From Alcanivorax sp. (GTDB lineage: Bacteria; Pseudomonadota; Gammaproteobacteria; Pseudomonadales; Alcanivoracaceae), in assembly GCF_002733835.1 (NCBI RefSeq), contig NZ_NVWY01000014.1, forward strand, positions 1-64,000: DNA of 64,000 nucleotides. The letters are read 5' to 3'. The translations under genes were made by a program, and so were the position numbers. How positions within the stretch are numbered: the stretch's first letter is position 1; every line of letters starts with the position of its first letter. Below, piece after piece: positions 24,027 to 33,823 of the stretch. The notes below the pieces were generated by a model. The model saw only the letters and a list, made by a program, of their open reading frames with translations. It had not been told where the DNA came from and ran no database searches.

Positions 24027-25368
24027 CTGCCTTTCCCAGCGCCTGCTGATAGAAACCCCACGCCATCACCCCCGCCAGCACATTGCCGAAGGCCGCGCCC
24101 AGGGCAAAGCCACCAAAACCGCCCAACTCGAAGCCCAGCCACAACAACGGCAAATAGCACAGGAACAGCCGCAAGAAAGAAATCAGCACGGCACGCATGG
24201 GCCAGCCCAGCGCATTGCTGGCGGACACCACCAACATGCAGACGCCCAGAAAACCATAGCTGGGCGGCATCCAGCGAATCAGCAAGGTCAGATAGGCCTG
24301 CACCGCCGGGGTGTCGACCAGTACGCTGGCCAGCGGCGCCGCCAGCAACGCCATCACCAGCCCCAGCAGCACCTGCCAGGCAACCACCATGCCCACCGCC
24401 ACCTGCATCAGCCGCCGCACAGTGGCCCAGTCGTTAGCGCCATAACAACGCCCCAGCCAGGGCGGCAGCGCCATGGTCATGCCCAGCACCAGCACGATGG
24501 AGAAACTTTCCAGGCGACTGGCCATGCCCCAGGCGGCCACCGCCTGGTCACCGGAGCGGGCCACCAGCGCCGTGGCCACCATGGCCGCCAACGGCGGCAT
24601 CAACTGGCTGATCATGGCCGGGCCAGCAATCTCCGCAAACGGCCAGGCCGACGCACGCATCTGCACCAGCATACCAGCGCGTTGCACCCAACCCTTGCCC
24701 CGCAGAGATAGAGCAACAATCACGCCACCGAGGGAAAACGCCAGCAAGGTCGCCAGCGCCGCACCGGGCAAACCAAACCCCTGCCAATCGCCGATACCAA
24801 AAATCAGAATCGGATCGAACAGCAGATTCAGCAGGCTGGTGAGCACCATCATCATGCCGGGAAAACGTGTGTTGCCGTGGGCACGGAACAGGCTGTAACC
24901 GAAGTACACCACCCCACCGACCCACATGGCCGGCACCTGCAAGGCCCAGTAGGGCCGGATCATGGCGCGAATCTCTTCACTGGCGCCGAGCAACGCAAAG
25001 GCAGGTTCCTGGATCAGAAACAACACCAGCACCAGCACACCCTGCAGCACACCACCGCCGACCAGCACCAGCGCCCCCAACCGGTTGGCCTGCTCCTGCT
25101 GGCCGGCACCGATGGCCCGGGAGATGAGCGCGGCAATGGCAATACCGATGCCCACCTGCACACCGATGACCAGAAACGCCAACGGAAAAGTGAACGACTG
25201 GGCCGCCAGCGGTGCGGTGCCCAGCCGGGCCACGAAGATACTGTCGACCAGGTAAAAGCCCAGCAGGGACATGACGCCCATGGCCATGGGCCAGGTCTGC
25301 TGCCAGAGCTGGCGGACCAACGCCAGGGTTGGCAGGTTTGCAGTATGGGTTTGCGAAGTCTCGCTCAC
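24016..25368 (-). CDS. MATE family efflux transporter
   Basis: A 450 aa exporter with twelve predicted membrane segments. It has the MATE start QTWPMAMGVMSLLGFYLVDS, a LISRAIGAGQQEQA motif and VAAWGMASRLESFSIVLV in the second half. MATE pumps export drugs or metabolites using Na+ or H+. The start overlaps the stop of the upstream YrhK-like gene by four bases, so the two form an operon. The stop lies in the palindromic element. Confidence 0.93.
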   Translation of the reverse strand: MSETSQTHTANLPTLALVRQLWQQTWPMAMGVMSLLGFYLVDSIFVARLGTAPLAAQSFTFPLAFLVIGVQVGIGIAIAALISRAIGAGQQEQANRLGALVLVGGGVLQGVLVLVLFLIQEPAFALLGASEEIRAMIRPYWALQVPAMWVGGVVYFGYSLFRAHGNTRFPGMMMVLTSLLNLLFDPILIFGIGDWQGFGLPGAALATLLAFSLGGVIVALSLRGKGWVQRAGMLVQMRASAWPFAEIAGPAMISQLMPPLAAMVATALVARSGDQAVAAWGMASRLESFSIVLVLGMTMALPPWLGRCYGANDWATVRRLMQVAVGMVVAWQVLLGLVMALLAAPLASVLVDTPAVQAYLTLLIRWMPPSYGFLGVCMLVVSASNALGWPMRAVLISFLRLFLCYLPLLWLGFELGGFGGFALGAAFGNVLAGVMAWGFYQQALGKAVNS

Positions 25369-25658
25369 GTCTTGTCCTGTTGATCATCCACATCGCCGGG
25401 CTGGCGACCCTTACTGCGTTCATAGGTCACGATGGCACTGCCGATGCTACCGATCAGCATGCCCACCGACCCGATAATAAACAGCCAGGTACCGGCCCGC
25501 TGCCAGCTTTCCCAGAGAAAAAACACACTGCCAATAACAAAGGTACCATTGCCGATCAGGCCCAGAGTGACGTGAAACCACTGGTACTGGTGGACCAATG
25601 CACGGGTCAGTGCCCAGCTGCTGGAGTCGGTGGAAGATGGCGCTGTCGATGTCATCAT
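25365..25658 (-). CDS. YrhK-like small membrane protein
   Basis: A 97 aa protein, start at ATG 25658 (GAGGG upstream). After a Ser/Thr-rich N-terminus it has two membrane segments (LGLIGNGTFVIGSVFFLW and WLFIIGSVGMLIGSIGSA) separated by ESWQRAGT, which is the YrhK-domain pattern. The C-terminus is charged. It is coupled to the MATE gene by a four-base overlap. Function unknown. Confidence 0.75.
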   Translation of the reverse strand: MMTSTAPSSTDSSSWALTRALVHQYQWFHVTLGLIGNGTFVIGSVFFLWESWQRAGTWLFIIGSVGMLIGSIGSAIVTYERSKGRQPGDVDDQQDKT

Positions 25659-25752
25659 GTTCCCTCTTGCCGCATGGGTGAGGGAGCCTAACACGGCCAC
25701 CTGGGGCTGTCCGTCATCTCCCCGTGACAGTATGGCGGGCAATCGCAACCGT

Positions 25753-26838
25753 TCACAGCAGCGGTTGCAGGCGGTCCACCAGTTTGCCGGTTTCCACCAG
25801 CTCCAGAAATTCATCGCCCAGCCGCTGGCTTTCGGTTACCGCCTTGCGCCAATACGCCTCACGGCCGGCATCATCGCCAAGGTAATGTTTGAAGTCGGTG
25901 CGATCAGGCAGCTTGCCGTGGGGCAGACTGGCCAGATACTCCCGGGACGGGGACACCAGCAACAGGCGTCGCAACCGCTGCGGGTCACCGTTGCGCCAGC
26001 GCAGGGGCTTGTCGAACCAGCCGGGGATCACCCGGTCAGTGAAGTGCGGGTACAGCACGATGCCGTCACTCTGGTACGGCAGGTCCAGGTGATAGTCGAG
26101 CATACCGCCATCGCGATACACACCATCCGGCGCACCGGGCAAGGCAGTCACGCCATCTAGCACCATGGGAATGGCAGCGCTGGCCAGCAACGCCGCCCGC
26201 AAATTGTCTGCCTGCAAATCCACATGGTGGGTGGTGAAATCATTGAGCGGCCCCACCGGCAAATCGTCGCCTGCCGGATAGACCAGCCCACGCTCCATAA
26301 ATAACCCCGTGGCACGGCGACTGAGCAGATTGGTACCGATCAACCCCGCCAGCCCGAGCCCCAGGCCCAGACCACCGCTACGGGCCATCAGGCCACGGCT
26401 GCGAATCACCACGATCACCAGGCGATAATCCGGATTGTGCAAAATACGCTGGTCACGATCCTCCAGCAGTTCCGACAGCATCTGCTCGCAGCGATGGCTG
26501 ACTTCTTTCGCCGTTATCCCCTTGGGGAAACGCTGCCGGGTGTAGAGGTCGGCCAGCCGGGACAGGCCGCTGCGGACATCATCGCCCATGGTGATGGCGG
26601 CAAAGCGCCAGCTGCCGATGGAGGCGCCAATCAAGGTACGCGGGCGCGGCGCCGACGGCAGGAAGTCGCCGAACACGGCCTGGTCCAGGCCGTTGATGCC
26701 CAGCGCCTTGGGGCCACCAGCCGCCCCGGGAACGATGTCCACGTCGGCGGCCCGCAGGCCATGCTCGCGTAAATGCGCGATGGCATCACTGCCCGCGCGC
26801 AGGGTCAGCGCCGGGGCTGAGGTATGAATGGCGACCAC
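25753..26838 (-). CDS. Patatin-like phospholipase
   Basis: A 361 aa patatin-fold lipid hydrolase. GTG 26838 is chosen because GGAGAG lies six bases upstream; a TTG at 26865 would give 370 aa. Motifs are the oxyanion loop GAAGGPKALG, the nucleophile elbow GASIGS with the catalytic Ser, and YRDGG with the catalytic Asp in YRDGGMLDYH. It has no clear signal peptide. The substrate lipid is unknown. Confidence 0.88.
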   Translation of the reverse strand: MVAIHTSAPALTLRAGSDAIAHLREHGLRAADVDIVPGAAGGPKALGINGLDQAVFGDFLPSAPRPRTLIGASIGSWRFAAITMGDDVRSGLSRLADLYTRQRFPKGITAKEVSHRCEQMLSELLEDRDQRILHNPDYRLVIVVIRSRGLMARSGGLGLGLGLAGLIGTNLLSRRATGLFMERGLVYPAGDDLPVGPLNDFTTHHVDLQADNLRAALLASAAIPMVLDGVTALPGAPDGVYRDGGMLDYHLDLPYQSDGIVLYPHFTDRVIPGWFDKPLRWRNGDPQRLRRLLLVSPSREYLASLPHGKLPDRTDFKHYLGDDAGREAYWRKAVTESQRLGDEFLELVETGKLVDRLQPLL

Positions 26839-26963
26839 CCGATCTCTCCGAATCCGTTCCAGCAAGGGCCGCTATGGTAGCGAGAAAAAGAGGGAGGGCG
26901 AAATAGCATTCCACTATCAGAGAAGAGAAGCAGCACGCACCACGCCGCACGCGACACGCAAAA

Positions 26964-27866
26964 TCACTCCGTGCTGGCCAAAAAGTCACCCAGTGCGCGG
27001 GTAAACGCCAATGGCTGGCTCATCAGCGGCACATGGCCCGACCTGGGCAACACCACGTGACGGGCACCGATCAGCTCGGCAAATTCCCGCTGGCCCTCGG
27101 GCGGATAAAGCGGCGAGCGGGCGCCGGTGATCACCGTAGCCGGCACCCTGAAGTCGGCGGCCGAAGCCCGGTAATCGTGGGCACCAAACAGGTAGGCATG
27201 CAGATAGGCACGGATATCCGCCAATTCTGCCAGGGGCAGTATGCGCGCCCACAAGGACGACCAACGGGTCGTGGCGCTAAACGCGGAATGCAGGCCCTGG
27301 TGGCCCGCTATCTGGCCGAGAATATCCGTCAGCCGCATCAGCACGGCGTTGCGCAGGCCCGGAGCCAGCCTGGCGATATCGCCCTGATCCGGGGCTGCGT
27401 CCAATAGCGCCAGCAACTCCCGTAGTTGCGCATAGAAGTGTCCCTGGCGTTCACCAAACAACCCGTGGGGCCAGTCCGCCTTGTTATCCGTGCACGGAGA
27501 CTGATCAATATGCAGGTAGCGCTTTACCGGGGAAAAATCCCCATGGGCATGCCAGTGCAGGCTGGTGGTCGCCCCCAGCGAGTAGCCCACCAACAGGAAA
27601 TCCCGCAGGCCGAAATGGTGAACCAGATCTTCCATGTCCTGCATGTGATTGTGGAACACGTCCGCCTGGTTGAAACGGGCCGCAGCGGAACCGCCAGCAC
27701 CGCGCAAATCGGGAATCACAAACTGGAAACGACGCAGAAAGGGAAACACAAAGGGAAGCCAGTCACGCCCCTGCATGCCCAGGCCATGCAGCATCAGCAC
27801 CGGCTGGCCACGGCCCAGCAAACGCACGCGTAGCGTGGCGCCATCCCTGGCAGGAAATAATGGCAT
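26964..27866 (-). CDS. Alpha/beta hydrolase
   Basis: A 300 aa alpha/beta-hydrolase fold protein. The oxyanion HG motif is at residues 27-28 (LMLHGLG), the nucleophile is S96 in VGYSLGA, and the catalytic His is in RSGHVPLM near the C-terminus. No signal peptide is seen. The substrate is unknown. Confidence 0.9.
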   Translation of the reverse strand: MPLFPARDGATLRVRLLGRGQPVLMLHGLGMQGRDWLPFVFPFLRRFQFVIPDLRGAGGSAAARFNQADVFHNHMQDMEDLVHHFGLRDFLLVGYSLGATTSLHWHAHGDFSPVKRYLHIDQSPCTDNKADWPHGLFGERQGHFYAQLRELLALLDAAPDQGDIARLAPGLRNAVLMRLTDILGQIAGHQGLHSAFSATTRWSSLWARILPLAELADIRAYLHAYLFGAHDYRASAADFRVPATVITGARSPLYPPEGQREFAELIGARHVVLPRSGHVPLMSQPLAFTRALGDFLASTE

Positions 27867-27929
27867 CAGGCTCCCCCTGGTGTTGGCACCTGTTTTTCGC
27901 AGGTGCTCTTATTCTTTTGGCCGGGCAGA

Positions 27930-28214
27930 TTATTCGCCGTACAGGCAAAGATAGGCCGTATCGATGGCCACTTTTACCTGAAATTTCTGGTTAGCCTCAA
28001 TCTCGAAAGTCTCACCGGCAGCAAACGTCTGCCAATCGGCACTGCCCGGCAACTTCACCGTCAGGGCACCACTGGTTACCGTCATGGTTTCGTGCTCACT
28101 GGTGCCGAATTCATAATCCCCCGGCGCCATCACGCCGACGGTGGCTGGCTTGGATTCGGTTTGAAAGGCAATGGATGCCACCTTGGCATCGAAGTATTCG
28201 TTGACCTTGAACAT
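27930..28214 (-). CDS. ppnP: Pyrimidine/purine nucleoside phosphorylase
   Basis: A 94 aa cupin-like enzyme of the PpnP (YaiE) family, which splits many nucleosides with phosphate. Recognisable parts are [27 protein letters not shown] and [16 protein letters not shown], with normal length. It stands alone between the hydrolase and OsmC genes, all on the same strand. Confidence 0.92.
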   Translation of the reverse strand: MFKVNEYFDAKVASIAFQTESKPATVGVMAPGDYEFGTSEHETMTVTSGALTVKLPGSADWQTFAAGETFEIEANQKFQVKVAIDTAYLCLYGE

Positions 28215-28276
28215 ACAAGGGACTCCGCTGATTCAATGGAGGCGCGAGTATGCCAAAAGCCGGGACAAATCGCCGC

Positions 28277-28663
28277 TTATTTCCACATGCTGGTAATGGC
28301 AACGCCCTGCCGAACCGTTTTGGTCACCGGCGTTTTGGCGGCGATTTCCAGCAGGCGCTGCCGCTGCTCATCGCTGAGGGGCGCGCTGCAGGCCAGGGTA
28401 CGATCGATGTGCTCGCCGCCCGCCTCATCCCGGTAAAAATCCAGACGCACATCGATATCACCCAGCTCCCATCCCTTGCGCTCGGCATACATACGCAGGG
28501 TAATCGAGGTGCAGGCACCGAGCCCGGACAGCAATAGTTCATACGGGTTGGGGCCGCTATCTTCGCCCCCCATTGCCGCGCCTTCATCGGCACAGAGCTG
28601 ATGTTGGCGAGCGCTGATCTGCTGGGCATAGTGAAGGTGGCTGTGAAGGCTGACCGTGGCCAT
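28277..28663 (-). CDS. OsmC family peroxiredoxin-like protein
   Basis: A 128 aa OsmC/Ohr superfamily protein. The two redox cysteines are in SGLGACTSITLRMYA and TLACSAPLS. GPNPYELLLSGLGAC matches the YhfA/OsmC branch. These proteins reduce organic hydroperoxides. Divergent from the pirin gene at 28761. Confidence 0.88.
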   Translation of the reverse strand: MATVSLHSHLHYAQQISARQHQLCADEGAAMGGEDSGPNPYELLLSGLGACTSITLRMYAERKGWELGDIDVRLDFYRDEAGGEHIDRTLACSAPLSDEQRQRLLEIAAKTPVTKTVRQGVAITSMWK

Positions 28664-28760
28664 AAGGCGTGTCCTTTCCCTTGCTTTCCATTGTTGTCAC
28701 CGCGTTCCATACTCGAAGCGCAGTGACACCCCGCACCTGAACTATGCCACGGAGACAGCC

Positions 28761-29708
28761 ATGAGCAATACCCACGCCAGCGGCGAAACGGTGGAATGCC
28801 CCAACCTTGCCAGCCAGCCTACCCTGAAGTCTGTCGATTCGCGCAAAAGTATCCTCGGCAGCGGCCTGCCAATCATTCGGCATTTGCCCAGCCGCTCGCA
28901 ACGGCTCATTGGTCCCTGGTGTTTTCTCGACCACATCGGCCCCACCGACCTGAGCGCCGACAACGCGGTCGATGTGGGCACCCATCCGCACATCGGGTTA
29001 CAGACCGTGACCTGGTTATTTGAGGGCGCCTTGCTGCACAAGGACAGCCTGGGTTATGAACAGGTTATCGCCCCCGGCCAGCTGAATCTGATGACCGCCG
29101 GCCATGGCATCTGCCATTCCGAGGAAAGCCCGCCAGGATTCAGCGGCCCCATGCACGGCCTGCAATTCTGGATCGCCCTGCCCGCCGAGCATGAAGATAC
29201 CCCGCCAGCCTTTGCCCACCACACTGACTTGCCCCGATGGCAACAGGATGGCGCCGAGATCACTCTGGTGGTGGGGGAGCTGGCCGGGCGACGTTCTCCA
29301 GCGGCGGTGTTCTCGCCGCTGGTGGGCGCCGATATTGTGGCCACACAAGCCTGTCAGCTGACCTTGCCCGTCCCTGCCGATTTCGAGCTGGGGCTGTGTA
29401 TCAATGATGGCCATGCTGAACTGGAAGGGGAAACCCTGAAGACCGGCGAGCTCTACTATCTGGGGCAGGGCCGCGACACCCTGGCTCTCACACTCTCCAC
29501 CGACAGCCGCATCATGCTGCTGGGCGGCGAGCCGCTGGGGCAGCCGGTACTGCTGTGGTGGAATTTTGTCGGCCGGGATCAGGAGCGGCTGAATCAGGCG
29601 GTGAGCGACTGGCAACAATGGCCCAACGATCGCTTTGCCGAGGTCTCCGCCTACCAGGGAGCCCCCTTGACGGCACCTACACTGGATCCGTCGGTGCGAC
29701 TGAAATAA
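28761..29708 (+). CDS. Pirin family protein
   Basis: A 315 aa bicupin protein from ATG 28761 (CGGAGA upstream). The metal-binding N-terminal cupin is present with GTHPHIGLQTVTWLFEG and HSEE after the second His motif (TAGHGICHSE). Pirins act as quercetinases or redox sensors. The reading frame is normal in length and intact. Confidence 0.92.
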   Translation: MSNTHASGETVECPNLASQPTLKSVDSRKSILGSGLPIIRHLPSRSQRLIGPWCFLDHIGPTDLSADNAVDVGTHPHIGLQTVTWLFEGALLHKDSLGYEQVIAPGQLNLMTAGHGICHSEESPPGFSGPMHGLQFWIALPAEHEDTPPAFAHHTDLPRWQQDGAEITLVVGELAGRRSPAAVFSPLVGADIVATQACQLTLPVPADFELGLCINDGHAELEGETLKTGELYYLGQGRDTLALTLSTDSRIMLLGGEPLGQPVLLWWNFVGRDQERLNQAVSDWQQWPNDRFAEVSAYQGAPLTAPTLDPSVRLK

Positions 29709-29807
29709 ACGCGGGGTAGATCGCCCTCCCCGTAGGTCAGATTTACCCAAGGGCACAGAGAGCCTGAAAGGCGTAATCCGACATTCAGTGATGAGGCAAA
29801 TAGCAAG

Positions 29808-29849
29808 GTGGGTTGTCGGCTTACGGCTACGCCCTAAGCCGACCTACAC
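29808..29849. repeat. Inverted repeat with GTCGGCTTA arms
   Basis: GTCGGCTTA and TAAGCCGAC pair across CGGCTACGCCC; the wider arms GTGGGTTGTCGGC / GCCGACCTACAC extend it. It lies between the convergent pirin and DUF4397 genes. Confidence 0.6.
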
Positions 29850-29868
29850 GAGGCAGATAAATCGCTGC

Positions 29869-30627
29869 TCAGGAGCCGTGCACCTGCTGGCAGAAAATAT
29901 CCATAGCTACGCCATCACCAAAACCTGCCATAGCCACGATCACATCGTAGCTCTTGCCCACCGTGATGGTGTCGCACTCCACGTTACCTGTGGGGTTTGA
30001 GGTCTGATCAATTGTCACCATCAATTTACCGGCAACGGCGGGAGTGACTTCGGTGAACGTGCCAACGTCTCCATACGCCAGCCCCGCAGCGAGATTAACC
30101 GGGGTGGCCTCATTAGTGCTTACCGTGATCGGCTGGTCTTCCCGCTCGGACAACGCATTAATCACCCGAACCTTTACCGTGCCGGATGCCACCGAAGGGC
30201 GGCTCTGTTTATACAACTTCAACATCGGCTGCTGAGCTGTACCAACTCCACCGGCCACCTGGCCCATGGCCACAAGGGTATATTTATCACCGGCGGAAAG
30301 ACTTAGGGAGGCATCATCCAGCAACGTGGTTGTGCTGTTGTTGATATCAAACAACACCGATTCCGTATCCGCATTCAACTTGAAGGACATGCCGTCCTGC
30401 TCATCCCTCGAATAAGGACGCTGTTCAAACAACGGTGAAGACAGGCTGTTACGAGCCACCAGATCAACCGTAGTGGAAGCCGCGTCTGCGGCGCCTGTAT
30501 CGGTAATCTGATTGTGAAAATAAATTGCTGCCGGCGGACGCAGCAAATCTTCCACGTCATCATCGTCACCGCCACAGCCGGACAAGACGACTGCGCTGGC
30601 CACCGCCAGCATTCCGATCATTCGCAT
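29869..30627 (-). CDS. DUF4397-like lipoprotein
   Basis: A 252 aa predicted lipoprotein with lipobox LSGC (Cys about residue 18) followed by an acidic GGDDDDVEDL stretch. The mature part shows DUF4397-like features: IYFHNQI, then LSAGDKYTLVAMG, VRVINALSERE and CDTITVGKSYDVIVAMAGFG. A paralogue with the same plan follows upstream (30737-31489). Probably an outer-membrane surface protein of unknown role. Confidence 0.75.
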   Translation of the reverse strand: MRMIGMLAVASAVVLSGCGGDDDDVEDLLRPPAAIYFHNQITDTGAADAASTTVDLVARNSLSSPLFEQRPYSRDEQDGMSFKLNADTESVLFDINNSTTTLLDDASLSLSAGDKYTLVAMGQVAGGVGTAQQPMLKLYKQSRPSVASGTVKVRVINALSEREDQPITVSTNEATPVNLAAGLAYGDVGTFTEVTPAVAGKLMVTIDQTSNPTGNVECDTITVGKSYDVIVAMAGFGDGVAMDIFCQQVHGS

Positions 30628-30736
30628 AACTTCTCCCGAGGCAAACGCAAAAAGGGCATCCTAATCACGAAGGAGCCCCACTTTTTGGTATTGGTTGGCA
30701 GTTCAGAGGTTTTTCGTAGCGAGAAGTTCCAGCCGT

Positions 30737-31489
30737 TCAGTTGCTGAACGGCTGGCAGTACAGGGAAATCTGGTCGTCGTCACTGTCGAATTCTGTGTAC
30801 GCGATGATGGCATCGTAGCTGCGACCGCTGCTGACGCTGCAGCTCACGTCATCAATAATCACGCCCTGGGTTTCGTTGTTGACGGTCACCGCCAGGTTGC
30901 TGCCGGCACTCAGAGACACGTAGCTGCTGCCGTCGGCATATTCCAGCCCGCTGACCAGTGCCTGGCCACCGGGGGTACTACCGCTGGCGGTGACGCTCAG
31001 CTCATCCCCGGACAGGCGTGACAGCGTGTTGATAAAACGCACCCGGATCTGCCCGCTGCCCACATCCATTTTCTGGTGGCTGAAGGTTTTCAGCTGGCGG
31101 TTATCCAGGGTGGTGTCGCCCATGAGCACCACCGTGTAGCGGTTGCCCCCGGTCAGCGTCCGGTTGATCGGGCCGTTAACCAGGGAGCTGCCGGAGCTGC
31201 TGCCGCGGGCATCGAACGCCACCGACTGGCTGTCGTCGTCCAGCTTGAAACTGTTGGCGCTCACGCTGCCCCGCGTCGTATAGGCCACATTACTTTCTTC
31301 TGCCGTGTTCTGGTCATCCACGAACAGATCCACGGTGATATCGTCTTCACTGCCGCCACCCACCTGGGTGAGCTGGTTATGGAAGTACAGTTGGGCGCTG
31401 TCGTTGGAGAAGACGTCATCGTCTTCGTCACAACCAAACGCGGACAACCCGGCCACAGAAGCCGCCAGCACCAATCGCAGAAAAATCAT
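30737..31489 (-). CDS. DUF4397-like lipoprotein, paralogue
   Basis: A 250 aa paralogue of the neighbouring gene, sharing LYFHNQLT, GGNRYTVVLMGD, IRVRFINTLSR and CSVSSGRSYDAIIAYTEF. The lipobox SAFGC is less canonical than in the partner. Acidic DEDDD follows the Cys. The pair probably arose by duplication. It starts three bases from the stop of the AI-2E gene upstream, suggesting co-transcription. Confidence 0.7.
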   Translation of the reverse strand: MIFLRLVLAASVAGLSAFGCDEDDDVFSNDSAQLYFHNQLTQVGGGSEDDITVDLFVDDQNTAEESNVAYTTRGSVSANSFKLDDDSQSVAFDARGSSSGSSLVNGPINRTLTGGNRYTVVLMGDTTLDNRQLKTFSHQKMDVGSGQIRVRFINTLSRLSGDELSVTASGSTPGGQALVSGLEYADGSSYVSLSAGSNLAVTVNNETQGVIIDDVSCSVSSGRSYDAIIAYTEFDSDDDQISLYCQPFSN

Positions 31490-31491
31490 CG

Positions 31492-32607
31492 TTACGCACT
31501 CCCGGAAGGTGTCTCATCCGGCTCGCTTTCCACCGGCAACGCAGCGACACCGTCCTCGTTAAATTCACGGATAAAGATACCCCAGAATGCCACGAAAAGG
31601 GCAGCCAACAGTGGCCCCACCGCAAACCCGGTGATGCCAAACATGGCCAGCCCGCCCAGGGTGGAAAACAGCACCACATAGTCCGGCAGCTTGGTGTCGC
31701 GGCCCACCAGAATCGGGCGCAGGATGTTATCCACCAGACCGATGACAAAGACCCCGAACAGAATCAGGATCGTCGCCTCCTTCATGTCCCCCACGGCGTA
31801 GAGGTACAGCGCCACCGGAAACCAGATCAACCCCGCACCCACCGCCGGGATCAACGACAGCACGGCCATCACCACGCCCCACAGCAAGGCACCGGGAATG
31901 CCCAGCCACCAGAAGATCAGACCACCCAGCGCGCCCTGGGTAATCGCCACCAGCAGGTTACCCTTGATGGTGGCACGGGTGACTTCGGCGAACTTGGCAA
32001 ACAGCAGTTTTTCCCGCTCATCGCCCAGGGGCAGGGCGCGGATCAGCATGGCCACCATGGAATCGCCATCGCGAATCAGGAAAAACGCCAGGTACAACAT
32101 CAGGCCCAGATTGAGGAAAAACTGGAACGTATTCTGCCCCACAGCCAGCGCCCGCTTGGCGAGGAACTGGCCCGCCCCGGTGAACGCCTTGACCGCCTGT
32201 TCCTTGATTTTCTCCAGGTCTATATCAAAGCGCTCGGCCAGCGACTGCAGGCCCGGGAAGGCATGCTTGATCTTGTCCACATAGCTGGCCAGATCGATCT
32301 CACCACTTTGCACCTTCTGGAACAGGCCGACGCCTTCGGATACGAACGACGTGGCCACGGCCAGCACCGGGATCACGACTAACACCACGCACAGCAGCAA
32401 GGTGAACAACGCCACCAGGTTGCGCCGTTGCGGCCAGCGGGCCAGCAGCCGTTTATGGAAGGGATAGAAAACCACACTGATGGCACAGGCCCAGAAAATG
32501 GGCGCGAAAAAAGGCTGAATCAGCAGGGCAAAAACGGCACTGACCGCCACCAGCGCCCACAGGAACGCGCGCTGTTCCAGTTTTTCCGATATTCCCGTGT
32601 CCCGCAT
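31492..32607 (-). CDS. AI-2E family transporter (PerM-like)
   Basis: A 371 aa membrane protein with about eight membrane segments. The family pattern is seen in the N-terminal FFAPIFWACAISVVFYPFHKRLL and the late conserved GLVDNILRPILVG followed by LGGLAMFGITGFAVGPLLAAL. Family members are permeases of unknown or varied substrate, including autoinducer-2. The downstream lipoprotein gene follows within a few bases. Confidence 0.92.
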   Translation of the reverse strand: MRDTGISEKLEQRAFLWALVAVSAVFALLIQPFFAPIFWACAISVVFYPFHKRLLARWPQRRNLVALFTLLLCVVLVVIPVLAVATSFVSEGVGLFQKVQSGEIDLASYVDKIKHAFPGLQSLAERFDIDLEKIKEQAVKAFTGAGQFLAKRALAVGQNTFQFFLNLGLMLYLAFFLIRDGDSMVAMLIRALPLGDEREKLLFAKFAEVTRATIKGNLLVAITQGALGGLIFWWLGIPGALLWGVVMAVLSLIPAVGAGLIWFPVALYLYAVGDMKEATILILFGVFVIGLVDNILRPILVGRDTKLPDYVVLFSTLGGLAMFGITGFAVGPLLAALFVAFWGIFIREFNEDGVAALPVESEPDETPSGSA

Positions 32608-32686
32608 ACCCTGCCGCTTCCCTGTGTCACGTGATTAGGTGTCATGCCAATAGAATCAATGACCCGCCATATGCGCTAACGGGGGA

Positions 32687-33670
32687 TCAACCGCCCGTCA
32701 GCATGGTGGAGCCCAGATACCCCATGTACGCCACATAGACCACCAGCAAGGCGATACCGTTAGTCCGGGTAATCTGCCCCTTGCGGCCCAACACGCCGAA
32801 GCCCATAACGAACAGCACCAGCGTCAGCCCCATCATCAGGGACCAGTCCCGCTGCAATACCGCAGGATCCACCGACATGGGCTTGATGGCACCGGCGATA
32901 CCGACCACCGCCAGGGTATTGAACAAATTCGAGCCTAGCACGTTACCAAAGGCAATATCGTGCTCGCCCTTGCGCACCGCCGCAATGCTGGAAGCCAGCT
33001 CCGGCAGGGAGGTGCCGATGGCCACAATAGTCAAGCCGATGATCAGGTCGCTGACCCCCAGGGATTGCGCAATCAGCACCGCCCCCCACACCAGCGCCCG
33101 GGAGCTGACCACCAGCAGGATCAGGCCCACCACCAGCCAGAACAGGGATTGTTTCAGCGGCAGCGGGTGCTCTGCCAGGTCGGTTTCCACTTCCCCTGCC
33201 AGCACATCCCCCTTGCCGGTCATGGCCGCATAAATGGACCAGCCCATCAGCACCCCCAGCACGCCGATCAGGATCCAGGCATCCATGCGGGAAATGTGCC
33301 CGTCAATCAGCTGGTAGCCCGCCAGCAAGGTAATCAGAGTGAGAATCGGCAGTTCTTTCTTGAGGATGGCGGAATTCACCAGAATCGGGCTCATCACCGC
33401 CACCACCCCAAGGATCAGGGCAATGTTGGAAATATTGGAGCCGTAGGCATTACCCAACGCCAGCGACGGGTTGCCTTCCAGGGCCGCTAACGCCGACACC
33501 ACCATCTCCGGGGCTGAGGTGCCAAAGCCCACAATCAGCATACCGATCAACAGCGGCGGCATGCCGGCATGGGCCGCCGTACCGGCCGCCCCTTCGACAA
33601 ACTTGTCCGCACTCCATACCAGCAGTATCAGCCCGCCAATCACGGCGGCAATGGCCAGCAACATCGGCAC
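32687..33670 (-). CDS. Calcium/sodium antiporter (CaCA family)
   Basis: A 327 aa exchanger of the YrbG-type. The two alpha repeats are VGFGTSAPEMVVSALAA near residue 48 and VAIGTSLPELASSIAA near 212, with the ion-binding acidic residues intact. About ten membrane segments and a short cytoplasmic loop rich in acidic residues (EVETDLAEHP) fit the family. Confidence 0.94.
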   Translation of the reverse strand: MPMLLAIAAVIGGLILLVWSADKFVEGAAGTAAHAGMPPLLIGMLIVGFGTSAPEMVVSALAALEGNPSLALGNAYGSNISNIALILGVVAVMSPILVNSAILKKELPILTLITLLAGYQLIDGHISRMDAWILIGVLGVLMGWSIYAAMTGKGDVLAGEVETDLAEHPLPLKQSLFWLVVGLILLVVSSRALVWGAVLIAQSLGVSDLIIGLTIVAIGTSLPELASSIAAVRKGEHDIAFGNVLGSNLFNTLAVVGIAGAIKPMSVDPAVLQRDWSLMMGLTLVLFVMGFGVLGRKGQITRTNGIALLVVYVAYMGYLGSTMLTGG

Positions 33671-33823
33671 TCCTTGGGATCATCAATTTGGGATGGTCAA
33701 TAATGTCAGGCGGGCACATTGTGGCAGAGAGGGAGGTGGCTGGCACCTACTCAGACGCAACACGCAGCACGCCCCATGCAGCACACCGCGCGGGGACGTG
33801 TTGCGTGGGGCGTGGCACGTTAT